Shown piece by piece: positions 1-6,837 of a stretch of DNA of 9,807 nucleotides; the stretch's first letter is position 1, and each line of letters opens with the position of its first letter. The translations under genes and the position numbers were made by a program. The notes below the pieces were generated by a model that saw nothing but the letters and a program-made list of their open reading frames with translations, had not been told where the DNA came from and made no database searches. This stretch comes from Promethearchaeota archaeon. GTDB lineage: Archaea; Asgardarchaeota; Lokiarchaeia; Sigynarchaeales; SOKP01. The stretch covers positions 1 to 9,807 of the forward strand of contig JAEOTL010000541.1 of assembly GCA_016839845.1 (NCBI GenBank), given 5' to 3'.

Positions 1-1116
1 ATGACAGGTGGTACATGTCACTTTAGGGGGCGCAACTGAAATTAAGTTATGGAAATAATTAAAGCTCGCCTTTAGGTTATATTGCCACGTATCAGGTCGT
101 TCTCTTGAGGGATCGATGTCACCAAATGAAATAGGACGGGTAGTTTCGTCTTTTGTCATAATTTCATCTACTTTTTCTATATATACATCTAGAATCCTCT
201 GATCAGTCGCCTCTAAATTAATAGCCATTAATGGGCCTCTTATTCGTGGTCTTTTCGTGCCTTTAGGTAAATTTTGAGCAGCCATTATCATAGTAATTTC
301 GTAGGGTAGGACACTTAATCCAAGTAATCCATCTCCAACTTCTTTTCGTAATCTATGTGCTTTTTTAAATACCATGTTATAATCATTTTTACTAAACACA
401 AACATACGAGATGCTTTATAGGGAGGATCTGGAAATAATCTCATGTAAGCTTTCGTTTTTATACCCATGGTGCCGACGTCGCCCATGAAAAGTCCTGTAA
501 AGTCAGGAGAGACTCCATACCGGCAGAAAGGAGTTGCATATTGATTAGATGCTGCCCCAGTTCTCACAATCGTCCCTGAAGGATTAGGGAGGACAACCTC
601 GACTCCGAGACAAACATCGGGAACTAACCCGTATTTAGTTGAGCCTCCTCCTGCGGTGCTATTAGAAAGACCACCACCAATTGTCGCAGAAAATCCACTT
701 CCCGGTCCAGTAACACCTGAAGTCAAACCTCTGGGGTGCAGTTCGGACAATAATGCCCCCCATGTTACCCCACATTCAACAATGTAATAATAATCATCTT
801 CATTAATCTCGATGATTTTATTCATTCTAGTAAGGTCGATGAGGATCCCCCCTTGAGTCGTGGAGCCACCAACAAGGTCAGCACCTCCACCTCTAGGGAC
901 CATATGAATTTTGTACTTATTTGCAATTTTCACAATCTCAGAGACCTCTTCAGGAGTTTCCGGTCTTACGATCATGTCTGCCCAGCGGTCTGGAAACGCG
1001 GGATCAACATTTCGAGAATATGCTGCCTTCATAAAATCCTTATCGGTTATAAAATCGTCGCCAATTACTTTTTCTATTTCATTATAAGCACTTTTCACTT
1101 TCGAAATTTTAATCAC
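1..1116 (-). CDS. FAD-linked oxidase (GlcD/VAO type), copy A, C-terminus cut by window edge
   Basis: Probable flavin-dependent oxidase or dehydrogenase of the PCMH-type FAD-binding superfamily (GlcD / vanillyl-alcohol oxidase group). The substrate is not identifiable. The visible 372 residues hold the FAD-binding domain (about 45-225), with a pyrophosphate-binding PRGGGADLVGGS loop at 74-85 and a GPGSGFSATIGGGLSN segment at 137-152, followed by most of the substrate/cap domain. The reading frame runs off the left edge right after a CTTCH motif (368-372); about 140 C-terminal residues are missing, judging by the complete paralogue at 6838-8382, to which it aligns without gaps. The start is the GTG at 1116-1114: in-frame TAG and TAA stops lie eight and seven codons upstream, no ATG is available nearby, and the paralogue starts with a GTG at the same aligned position. 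No signal peptide or membrane segment is visible, so it is probably cytosolic. It is transcribed divergently from the SHMT-like operon. Family assignment is firm; function within the family is open. Confidence 0.9.
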   Translation of the reverse strand, partial: MIKISKVKSAYNEIEKVIGDDFITDKDFMKAAYSRNVDPAFPDRWADMIVRPETPEEVSEIVKIANKYKIHMVPRGGGADLVGGSTTQGGILIDLTRMNKIIEINEDDYYYIVECGVTWGALLSELHPRGLTSGVTGPGSGFSATIGGGLSNSTAGGGSTKYGLVPDVCLGVEVVLPNPSGTIVRTGAASNQYATPFCRYGVSPDFTGLFMGDVGTMGIKTKAYMRLFPDPPYKASRMFVFSKNDYNMVFKKAHRLRKEVGDGLLGLSVLPYEITMIMAAQNLPKGTKRPRIRGPLMAINLEATDQRILDVYIEKVDEIMTKDETTRPISFGDIDPSRERPDTWQYNLKASFNYFHNLISVAPPKVTCTTCH

Positions 1117-1128
1117 GATTTGGTTTTC

Positions 1129-1144
1129 TATTAATTACTAAAAA
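1129..1144 (-). promoter_or_regulatory. TATA-like box for oxidase copy A
   Basis: On the minus strand this reads TTTTTAGTAATTAATA and is centred about 20 bases ahead of the GTG start. There is no ribosome binding site before the GTG, so transcription probably begins at or very near the start codon. Paralogue B has a similar T-rich then TTA/ATA-rich element at a similar distance. In so AT-rich a region the box itself is weak evidence. Confidence 0.4.
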
Positions 1145-1195
1145 GATTGTATCCGTTATTAAAAAAAGTTGAGAAAATTTTTTCCTTCAGGATTT

Positions 1196-1207
1196 GGTAG
1201 TACTACC
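1196..1207. promoter_or_regulatory. 12-bp perfect palindrome in divergent promoter region (candidate operator)
   Basis: GGTAGTACTACC is fully self-complementary and sits 80 bases from oxidase copy A and 157 bases from the SHMT-like gene. A further GGTAG follows at 1211-1215, giving a partial third half-site. It is more G+C rich than its surroundings, which is typical of a protein-binding site in an archaeal intergenic region. No regulator can be named. Confidence 0.4.
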
Positions 1208-1293
1208 TCAAGGTAGGATCAAAAAATAGAGCGGCTTTTCTAGGATTCTGTGGGGAGTTACGATGTTTACCTTATCTGACATTTAATAATAAT

Positions 1294-1316
1294 TGAGATA
1301 TTTCTATTATATCTCA
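1294..1316. promoter_or_regulatory. Perfect 8-bp inverted repeat upstream of SHMT-like operon (candidate operator)
   Basis: The arms TGAGATAT and ATATCTCA are perfectly complementary across a 7-base spacer (TTCTATT); two further A-T pairs follow after one mismatch. It ends 48 bases before the ATG at 1365, just upstream of the best TATA-like box, where a dimeric archaeal regulator could act. It could also be a short hairpin, but it lies upstream of the predicted transcription start, so a DNA-level role is likelier. Confidence 0.45.
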
Positions 1317-1335
1317 TTTTATTATGATCGTTTCA

Positions 1336-1345
1336 TTAATTATTA
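1336..1345 (+). promoter_or_regulatory. TATA-like box for SHMT-like operon
   Basis: TTAATTATTA is centred about 25 bases ahead of the ATG at 1365. This spacing would place the transcription start at the initiation codon. The bases right before the ATG show no convincing ribosome binding site, which fits a leaderless mRNA. Confidence 0.4.
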
Positions 1346-1364
1346 CGAATAAAGGCGTAGTATT

Positions 1365-2624
1365 ATGTCTGAAGAAAATTTAAAAAATATAAGGAACTGT
1401 GTTGAAAATCAAAATTTATGGCGAGGAACAAAGACTATTAATCTTATTGCTTCAGAAAACATAATAAGTAAAACTGCTGAATCGGTTAGTTATTCAGATT
1501 TCGCACACAGATACGCTGAGGGGGTGGTGTATCATAGAGAATATCAAGGTCAACAATATCATGATGAAATTGAACAAATTGCCATAGATGGTGTAAAAAA
1601 CCTTTTTGGCTCCAGATTCGCAGATGTACGTTGCCCAGCAGCCACAATAGCAAATATAGCTATTTATTATGGTCTCTGTAATCGGGATGATAAAATTTTC
1701 ACTTTAAGTGTCCCTAACGGTGCACATATCTCTATGAGAAAGTTTGGCGGAGCGGGATTACGTGGATTAAAAATTTTTGATATTCCCTTTGATTATGGTA
1801 ACTACAATATAGATATGGATCTTTTCGGAAATCTTATATTAGGTCTAAAACCGAATTTAATTACCCTAGGAGCAAGCGTGTTTTTATTTCCCCATCCTAT
1901 AAAGGAGATCAAGGAAATATGCGAAGATATTGGGACAATAATACATTACGATGGATCCCATGTTCTTGGATTAATTGCTGGTGGTGAATTCCAAAGCCCT
2001 CTCAATGAGGGGGCCGATGTACTAATGGGATCAACTCACAAAACGTTTCCTGGACCACAAGGTGCAATTATTTGCACAAATGATGAAGATTATTTTCATA
2101 ATATAGAAAGGGGAATATTCCCAGGAACCGTAAGTAACCACCATTTGCATAGACTTCCCCCGCTAGCTATTGTATGTGAGGAAATGCAGAAATTTGGGAG
2201 AAATTATGCCCAACAAATCATTAAAAATGCAAAAGCGTTTGCGGTCGCGCTTGATGGGAAAGGATTTAAAGTCCTTGGAAAAAGATTGGGCTATACTGAA
2301 TCACACCAGATTTTAGTTGATCTCTCAGAATTTGGGAAAGGCTTAAAAAACGCCGAGTTGCTTGAAGAGGCTGATATTATTACTAATAAGAATTTAATTC
2401 ACGGTGATGAGGTTGATTTCGCTTCAAATCCATCTGGACTTAGGTTAGGGGTTCAAGAGATGACTCATTTCGGAATGAAAGAACAGGAATTCAGAATTGT
2501 AGCTGAATTTTTTGAACGGGTGATAATAAAAGGTGAAGCCCCTGATAAAATAAAAAACGATGTTAACGAGTTAAGATCCCAATTTTGTGATATTGAATAC
2601 TCATATGATGGACAGGGTGCCTAA
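1365..2624 (+). CDS. Serine hydroxymethyltransferase-like PLP enzyme
   Basis: A 419-residue fold-type I PLP enzyme of the SHMT (GlyA) family, near the family's usual length. SHMT interconverts serine and glycine, passing the one-carbon unit to a folate or methanopterin carrier. Visible hallmarks: INLIASENI at 25-33; YAEG at 50-53 (catalytic Glu52); His121, which stacks on PLP; Asp196 and His199 in the YDGSH segment; the Schiff-base Lys226 in GSTHKTFPGPQG; and the carboxylate-binding Arg360 in NPSGLRLG. Two segments are abnormal. The usual YAEG-(Y/L)PG-x-RYY reads YAEG-VVYHREY, keeping only the second of the paired tyrosines (Tyr60). The phosphate-binding SG-x-x-AN reads AATIAN (92-97). PLP chemistry should be intact, but carrier or substrate specificity may differ (SHMT, threonine aldolase-like or transaldolase-like). 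It is the first gene of an operon; its stop is one base before the next gene's ATG. Family confidence is high; the exact reaction is uncertain, so no gene symbol is given. Confidence 0.9.
   Translation: MSEENLKNIRNCVENQNLWRGTKTINLIASENIISKTAESVSYSDFAHRYAEGVVYHREYQGQQYHDEIEQIAIDGVKNLFGSRFADVRCPAATIANIAIYYGLCNRDDKIFTLSVPNGAHISMRKFGGAGLRGLKIFDIPFDYGNYNIDMDLFGNLILGLKPNLITLGASVFLFPHPIKEIKEICEDIGTIIHYDGSHVLGLIAGGEFQSPLNEGADVLMGSTHKTFPGPQGAIICTNDEDYFHNIERGIFPGTVSNHHLHRLPPLAIVCEEMQKFGRNYAQQIIKNAKAFAVALDGKGFKVLGKRLGYTESHQILVDLSEFGKGLKNAELLEEADIITNKNLIHGDEVDFASNPSGLRLGVQEMTHFGMKEQEFRIVAEFFERVIIKGEAPDKIKNDVNELRSQFCDIEYSYDGQGA
2614..2619 (+). promoter_or_regulatory. Ribosome binding site that fixes the ACT/HAD gene start
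   Basis: AGGGTG lies six bases before the ATG at 2626 and overlaps the last codons of the SHMT-like gene. It supports the 2626 start over the in-frame GTG at 2587 and the ATGs at 2605 and 2608, all of which lie inside the upstream gene and would add residues before the first ACT strand. It also implies coupled translation of the two genes. Confidence 0.55.
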
Positions 2625-2625
2625 A

Positions 2626-3852
2626 ATGATGGAAAATGAGCAAGAATATTATCTTATCAATGCTATGGGTCAGGATCGAGCAGGACTCATTGCCATGATC
2701 ACTGAAGTTGTAGCAAAAGGGGGTTATAATATTATCGACTTTGAACAAAGTGCTCCGCACGGGCTTTTTTATATGATTATGATCATTGAACCCACAGAAA
2801 TGGCAGATTCCGAGCCAGTAAAGTATTTCAATGAAAAATTTCAAGAAATATCTTCAGGTACAGACTTAATAATCTCAATTAAACCTTTTCAAGGTGGTAT
2901 TAGAAAGGGTTTAAAATCATGGCTAAGTTTTGTTTACGTCGGTAACGATAGACCTGGGCAAATTGCGAGGTTTTCAAAATTTGCGGGTGAACATAACGCT
3001 AATATTCATAAATTGAATATGATTTCCCGTGGCCAAATAATTGCTTGTGAAAGTCTACTAAATATTTCTGACTTGAATATCACGAGGGAAGAATTTGTCA
3101 AAGGCCTTAGAACCTTAGGTAAAGAATTAGAACTTCAAATTATAGTAGAATCTAAAGATGTATTTAAAAAGAAAGTTAGAAAACTGCTAATTCTTGACTT
3201 GGAGGAAAACTTAATTCAAATCCAAGGTTTAACTGAATTTCTAAGTAAAATTCAATTAAGTGATCTTGATAAGAGAATTGTCAATGAATTAAAAACAAAA
3301 AAAGATTATCAGGCAATTAAAGAGCTCGGGATCAATTCTCTTAAAGGAATGGATATAGAAATACTCAACCAACTTATTTCATCACTCAGAATTTCTCCTG
3401 GAACAGAAGAGTTTATTCGTGCTTTAAAACTGATGCAATATACGATTGCCCTTCTGAGTAACAGCTTATCCATTTTTACCGATATTGTAAAGAACAGGTT
3501 AAATCTAGAATATGCATTTGGGAATGCAATAGAGGTACGAGATGGTAAACTAACTGGGAAGTACATAAAAAATTTGGAGATTGACCCTCAAAAGAAAGAA
3601 AAATTGGTTAACTGGCTTGCGGTTATGGAGAAAGTCCCTGAAGTAGAGGTTATCCAATTCGGACTGGATAATTTTGAAAAAGATCCGATCTTAGCCCATA
3701 GCGCAGGGCTCAAAATTAGTATAGGATTTGACTACGAGAGAATAAATAATATGATACAACAAAAGCAAATAACTGTTAGTCAAATTTTAGGATTATTTAT
3801 CTCCATTGGAATGATGGATTCTCAGATTGAAAAAATAAGAGAATTATATTAG
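2626..3852 (+). CDS. SerB2-like protein: two ACT domains plus degenerate HAD phosphatase domain
   Basis: 408 residues with the architecture of mycobacterial-type phosphoserine phosphatase SerB2: ACT 1 at about 7-85 (GQDRAGLIAMITEV), ACT 2 at about 98-175 (GNDRPGQIARFSKF), and a HAD/PSP domain at about 185-395. ACT domains usually bind amino acids. In the HAD domain the DxDST motif reads DLEEN: the nucleophile position is kept as Asp191, but the general acid is Glu and the Ser/Thr pair is lost. Motif II reads LLSNS (Ser278 kept, the GG lost). A lysine is available at 323/324. The Mg-binding GDGAND-x-x-D-M motif is replaced by GLDNFEKDP (346-354). The normal PSP helix and RDGKLTG hairpin (305-311) remain, so the fold is probably intact while phosphatase activity is doubtful. 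It is co-transcribed with the SHMT-like gene, with one base between stop and start. A serine- or glycine-sensing pseudoenzyme is my inference; weak or altered phosphatase activity is the alternative. Confidence 0.85.
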   Translation: MMENEQEYYLINAMGQDRAGLIAMITEVVAKGGYNIIDFEQSAPHGLFYMIMIIEPTEMADSEPVKYFNEKFQEISSGTDLIISIKPFQGGIRKGLKSWLSFVYVGNDRPGQIARFSKFAGEHNANIHKLNMISRGQIIACESLLNISDLNITREEFVKGLRTLGKELELQIIVESKDVFKKKVRKLLILDLEENLIQIQGLTEFLSKIQLSDLDKRIVNELKTKKDYQAIKELGINSLKGMDIEILNQLISSLRISPGTEEFIRALKLMQYTIALLSNSLSIFTDIVKNRLNLEYAFGNAIEVRDGKLTGKYIKNLEIDPQKKEKLVNWLAVMEKVPEVEVIQFGLDNFEKDPILAHSAGLKISIGFDYERINNMIQQKQITVSQILGLFISIGMMDSQIEKIRELY

Positions 3853-3867
3853 TACAAGGTTATACTT

Positions 3868-4527
3868 TCAGGGTTTGATTGGTTTTCCTGACTCATCATA
3901 CCGATTGGGATATTCTGAAGTCCAAGTTTGCAATACTTCCTGATGAGGTGCATCGTTATATACTCCACGATCCTTTATATATTCCACAAACGGTTCACCG
4001 TCTTCAGTTGTGCTCGCAAAAAGTCCATCCTTTACCCCGTCAAAATCGACCCATGGGAAATTTTTTCTCATACACAATTCTTTATCGAATGCACAATTTG
4101 CTTCAACCCATCCCCCATCTAAGAACAGTTCAACAAACCCATGGAATATAAAAAGACTGCTCCCCATTTCTTTTTTGAGTCGTTCACTAGTCATGTGGTT
4201 TACAATATCAACGAAATGAAGCCTTGAAGGGATTCCAACAGCACGGGCTAACGAGGCTAACAGAATCGCCTTTGGTATGCAAAATGCATATCCCTTCTCT
4301 AAAGTTAAACTCGCTTGCCACTCCTTTTTATCAAAAGATTTACGGGAATCTTTAACTGAATATCTAATACCATCGCGAACGAAATAAAAAAGCTTTATAG
4401 CCTTCTCAACATCCTTTTCGATTCCATCGGTCAATTCCTTAGCTTTTTGTAAAACTGAGGGGTGTTCATAATTCAAAAAGTAAGTGGGCTTTAAGGTCTC
4501 CTCAAAATTTTCGTTTGATTTTGTCAT
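3868..4527 (-). CDS. Transglutaminase-like (cysteine protease fold) protein
   Basis: 219 residues with a transglutaminase-core domain (papain-like fold). The catalytic triad is readable: Cys83 in GYAFCIPKA, His129 in FHGFVELFLDGGW, and Asp148 in CAFDKEL; the ARAVGIPSRLHFVD segment after the Cys is also typical. Archaeal members may be peptidases, amidases or protein-crosslinking enzymes, so the substrate is unknown. No signal peptide is visible, so it is probably cytosolic. Start choice: in-frame options are GTG at 4566, ATG at 4536 and ATG at 4527. None has a ribosome binding site, but a strong TATA-like box is centred about 26 bases ahead of 4527, so I prefer a leaderless start there. Residue numbers above use that start; add 13 for the GTG version. 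It lies downstream of the TPR gene on the same strand, and 15 bases separate its stop from the convergent ACT/HAD gene. Confidence 0.85.
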   Translation of the reverse strand: MTKSNENFEETLKPTYFLNYEHPSVLQKAKELTDGIEKDVEKAIKLFYFVRDGIRYSVKDSRKSFDKKEWQASLTLEKGYAFCIPKAILLASLARAVGIPSRLHFVDIVNHMTSERLKKEMGSSLFIFHGFVELFLDGGWVEANCAFDKELCMRKNFPWVDFDGVKDGLFASTTEDGEPFVEYIKDRGVYNDAPHQEVLQTWTSEYPNRYDESGKPIKP

Positions 4528-4545
4528 TACTTTCATAAAACATGG

Positions 4546-4561
4546 AAATAATATATTTTTT
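4546..4561 (-). promoter_or_regulatory. TATA-like box for the transglutaminase-like gene
   Basis: On the minus strand this reads AAAAAATATATTATTT, one of the cleanest TATA-like elements in the window. Its centre is about 26 bases ahead of the ATG at 4527 and about 18 ahead of 4536, so it supports a leaderless transcript starting at 4527. It suggests the gene can be expressed independently of the TPR gene that ends at 4580. Confidence 0.45.
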
Positions 4562-4579
4562 ACCACATTTCTTTAAGAA

Positions 4580-6646
4580 TTAAGTAATCTTTATATTTCC
4601 TGGATTTTTACTCATAAAAATCTCTGTTATAATTGATTCAAGCCTAGGACTATCTTTTAACTCAAGAACCTGACTTGTTTCATAAAATTTTTCTAAAGTT
4701 TTCCAAACTGGGGCAGTATTTTGAACCTGCTCTGTGAATTGCGTTAATCTTTGCGTCGCTTGATATGTCTGACCTTTAAACAAGTAACAAATCGAAAATC
4801 GGTCGATTGTTTGCATTAATATTAAATCATCTCCAAATTTTGCACGATCGAGCCCTTTGGTAAAAAATTCATTACTAAAGGACGCGAATGCAGATAAAAA
4901 ACTACTAAAAAGATCTTCGTCAATCCCCCACTCATCCGAAAAAGGATAAGAGAAGACGAGAACGCCTCCTTCTCCAATAATCAAGAGTAATGTTGGCTTT
5001 TCATCTATCAACTCCGGAGGATCTACAGCACGCTTACCTTGTAGTCTATCAAATACACCTTCAAGAGAGGCTAATTCAATACGATCTGCCATTGGAGCAT
5101 CTTTTTTCTTAAGACTATCCCATTCATTCATTTGTTCTAGCAATTTGTCATGTTCATTAGATATTTGTATCGATAAACGTTTCAGATCATGTGATTCAGC
5201 AATATATTGAGCATCTTTTAAAAGTCTCTTTGCCCCTTCGATATCCATCTGAATTAATGCTAGTTTTGCCTGTAACAATTTAACCTCAGATAATCTTGAA
5301 AAAGAATACTCTTTCTCTACCGCCTTGAGTAATCGTTTGATTAGTATATTAATTTCATCCAATACTTCAGGATTATTATAGATCGATAATTCTTCCAATA
5401 AGAGATCACATAATAAAACTCTTGAATAGATTTTAAGTTGGGAAGATATTTCTTTTTCCAATACTTGTTTTAGTATATTTTCTGCTTCAGCATGATCATG
5501 GATTCTGATGCTTGATTTCAATACCGATGCTTTTGCAATCAAGTATAGTTGGTCTCCTCCTTTTGATTTGAAGTTTTTACTGTAATCTTCTAATTTCGTC
5601 AAGTATTCTTGTGCTTGAACGTGAGAATTCTTTTCCAGATATATTAGAACTAAATTAAACATAGGTTGGGGTACTGCTGCATTGTACCCTATTGTTTTTA
5701 AGAACGTCAGGCTACGTTGTAGGTGTTCTATTGCCTTATCTTTCTCACCCATTATCATATGCGTAATTCCTGTATTTTGTAAATTAAGAGCTAATTTATC
5801 AATAATATCTAGCTTATCTGCAAGGAAAACAACTTGATTAAAGTACTCTAAAGCTTGATGTAATTCACCTTTTTCTCGATAAATAAGTCCCAATACTTCT
5901 AACGCTTCTACTCTCTCGCGATTTTCAAATTTGTTGCTATTTAAGCTTTTTTGAGCATAATCTAATGCAATTTTTATATCTCCTTTATAAAAATGAATAT
6001 ATCCTAAAGAGTTTAAACAAGCCACAATCATATTATGGGCGTTTAATCGTTTATAAAGGATTAATGAGTTTTTGGTACAGTCTAATGCTAGATCATACTC
6101 TGCTCTGCTTAAATAAATATACCCTTGTAATAAAAAATTATTAGCAAGCACATCTTTATATCCCAATTCTTCTATTATGGGTTGGTGTTGGAATGTTAAA
6201 TCTAATGCATCATCTATGTTATTCTTAAACCAGTAAACCCAAGATTTTAGTTGAAAAATCATAGATTTTAACCTCAAAAGATTTATTTGCGATTCCTTAT
6301 TGATAGACTTAAATAATTTCTCGGCTTTTAGCAAAAGATCAAAAGCTTCATCAAATTTTCCAAGGAACATAATAACAGATTGAAGAATAAGCGATTCAAT
6401 AGTTTCTGATATCAAACCCAAATTCAAACTCATTTTATATGCGGATTTTCCAACCTCTTCCACATTTTTAAACTGTCTATTATATCCATGTATGTGTCCT
6501 TTTAAAAGAAGAATTGTTAACTGTTCTTCGGGATTAAGTTGATTTTTCTTCTCAAAATTAGTAATTATTTCAAGAACTTCTTCAATCTTAATTTTATGGA
6601 GGAGTTCCTCTGCACGGTTTAATTCTTCGGGTCTTGAATAAGGCAT
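4580..6646 (-). CDS. TPR-repeat protein with C-terminal longin/roadblock-like domain
   Basis: 688 residues, mostly helical. Tetratricopeptide repeats fill about residues 10-505; the clearest are near 168-200, 207-240, 246-279 and 285-318, each with the typical small-residue GxIY..xGx...AL pattern. A polar linker at about 510-548 follows. The last part (about 551-645) changes character: two hydrophobic strands around a glycine turn (LLLIIGEGGVLVFSYPF), an amphipathic helix (577-595), more strands (606-625, ending SICYLFKG), and another helix (626-642). That strand-helix order matches longin/roadblock-like modules, which in Asgard archaea and eukaryotes bind small GTPases or trafficking partners. 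There is no signal peptide, membrane span or catalytic motif, so a scaffold or adaptor role is inferred. The ATG at 6646 is the only start near the N-terminus (the next Met is residue 72). No clear ribosome binding site or well-placed TATA box is seen. The TPR call is firm; the C-terminal domain is a pattern-based guess. Confidence 0.87.
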   Translation of the reverse strand: MPYSRPEELNRAEELLHKIKIEEVLEIITNFEKKNQLNPEEQLTILLLKGHIHGYNRQFKNVEEVGKSAYKMSLNLGLISETIESLILQSVIMFLGKFDEAFDLLLKAEKLFKSINKESQINLLRLKSMIFQLKSWVYWFKNNIDDALDLTFQHQPIIEELGYKDVLANNFLLQGYIYLSRAEYDLALDCTKNSLILYKRLNAHNMIVACLNSLGYIHFYKGDIKIALDYAQKSLNSNKFENRERVEALEVLGLIYREKGELHQALEYFNQVVFLADKLDIIDKLALNLQNTGITHMIMGEKDKAIEHLQRSLTFLKTIGYNAAVPQPMFNLVLIYLEKNSHVQAQEYLTKLEDYSKNFKSKGGDQLYLIAKASVLKSSIRIHDHAEAENILKQVLEKEISSQLKIYSRVLLCDLLLEELSIYNNPEVLDEINILIKRLLKAVEKEYSFSRLSEVKLLQAKLALIQMDIEGAKRLLKDAQYIAESHDLKRLSIQISNEHDKLLEQMNEWDSLKKKDAPMADRIELASLEGVFDRLQGKRAVDPPELIDEKPTLLLIIGEGGVLVFSYPFSDEWGIDEDLFSSFLSAFASFSNEFFTKGLDRAKFGDDLILMQTIDRFSICYLFKGQTYQATQRLTQFTEQVQNTAPVWKTLEKFYETSQVLELKDSPRLESIITEIFMSKNPGNIKIT

Positions 6647-6837
6647 GGTTGTTATTAAAAATTATTTGGATTCAACAAAAGAGAAGAAAAATTTCCTTAA
6701 AAGCCTTTTGTACAATACAATGGGGGTTAGTAAATTATAATACCCATACGAATTTAATATTTAATTCAAATCAGTGGAAGTAACTTTTATTAGGTTATTA
6801 GGTCTATTTTTAAATTATTATATTTTTATAAACAAGG
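6647..6837. promoter_or_regulatory. Divergent intergenic region with two imperfect inverted repeats
   Basis: The region separates the TPR gene (leftward) from oxidase copy B (rightward). It holds an imperfect hairpin at 6721-6746 (TGGGGGTTA against TAATACCCA, 7 of 9 pairs) and an AT-rich near-palindrome at 6750-6767 (GAATTTAATATTTAATTC, 16 of 18 positions symmetric). Either could be a regulator site, though AT-rich palindromes arise easily by chance here. No RNA gene or small coding frame is supported. Confidence 0.35.
6807..6822 (+). promoter_or_regulatory. TATA-like box for oxidase copy B
   Basis: TTTTTAAATTATTATA is centred about 24 bases ahead of the GTG at 6838 and about 30 ahead of the in-frame ATG at 6844. 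Either would be a near-leaderless start. GGTGAT at 6837-6842 resembles an anti-16S match but sits only one base before the ATG, too close to serve it, so it does not decide the start. Confidence 0.4.

Noticed and set aside
853..1134. Plus-strand open frame of 93 codons
   Set aside because: It lies opposite the start of oxidase copy A, whose minus-strand frame is clearly homologous to copy B; the plus-strand translation has no recognisable features.
2587..2625. Longer N-terminus for the ACT/HAD protein from the GTG at 2587
   Set aside because: It would overlap the SHMT-like gene by 38 bases and add 13 residues outside the ACT fold; the ATG at 2626 has a ribosome binding site and follows the upstream stop directly.
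2563..2844. Minus-strand open frame of 93 codons
   Set aside because: Antisense to the SHMT-like gene end and the first ACT domain, both well supported.
3309..3566. Minus-strand open frame of 85 codons
   Set aside because: Antisense shadow of the HAD domain.
3879..4219. Three plus-strand open frames of 64-90 codons
   Set aside because: All lie opposite the transglutaminase-like gene, whose catalytic triad is readable on the minus strand.
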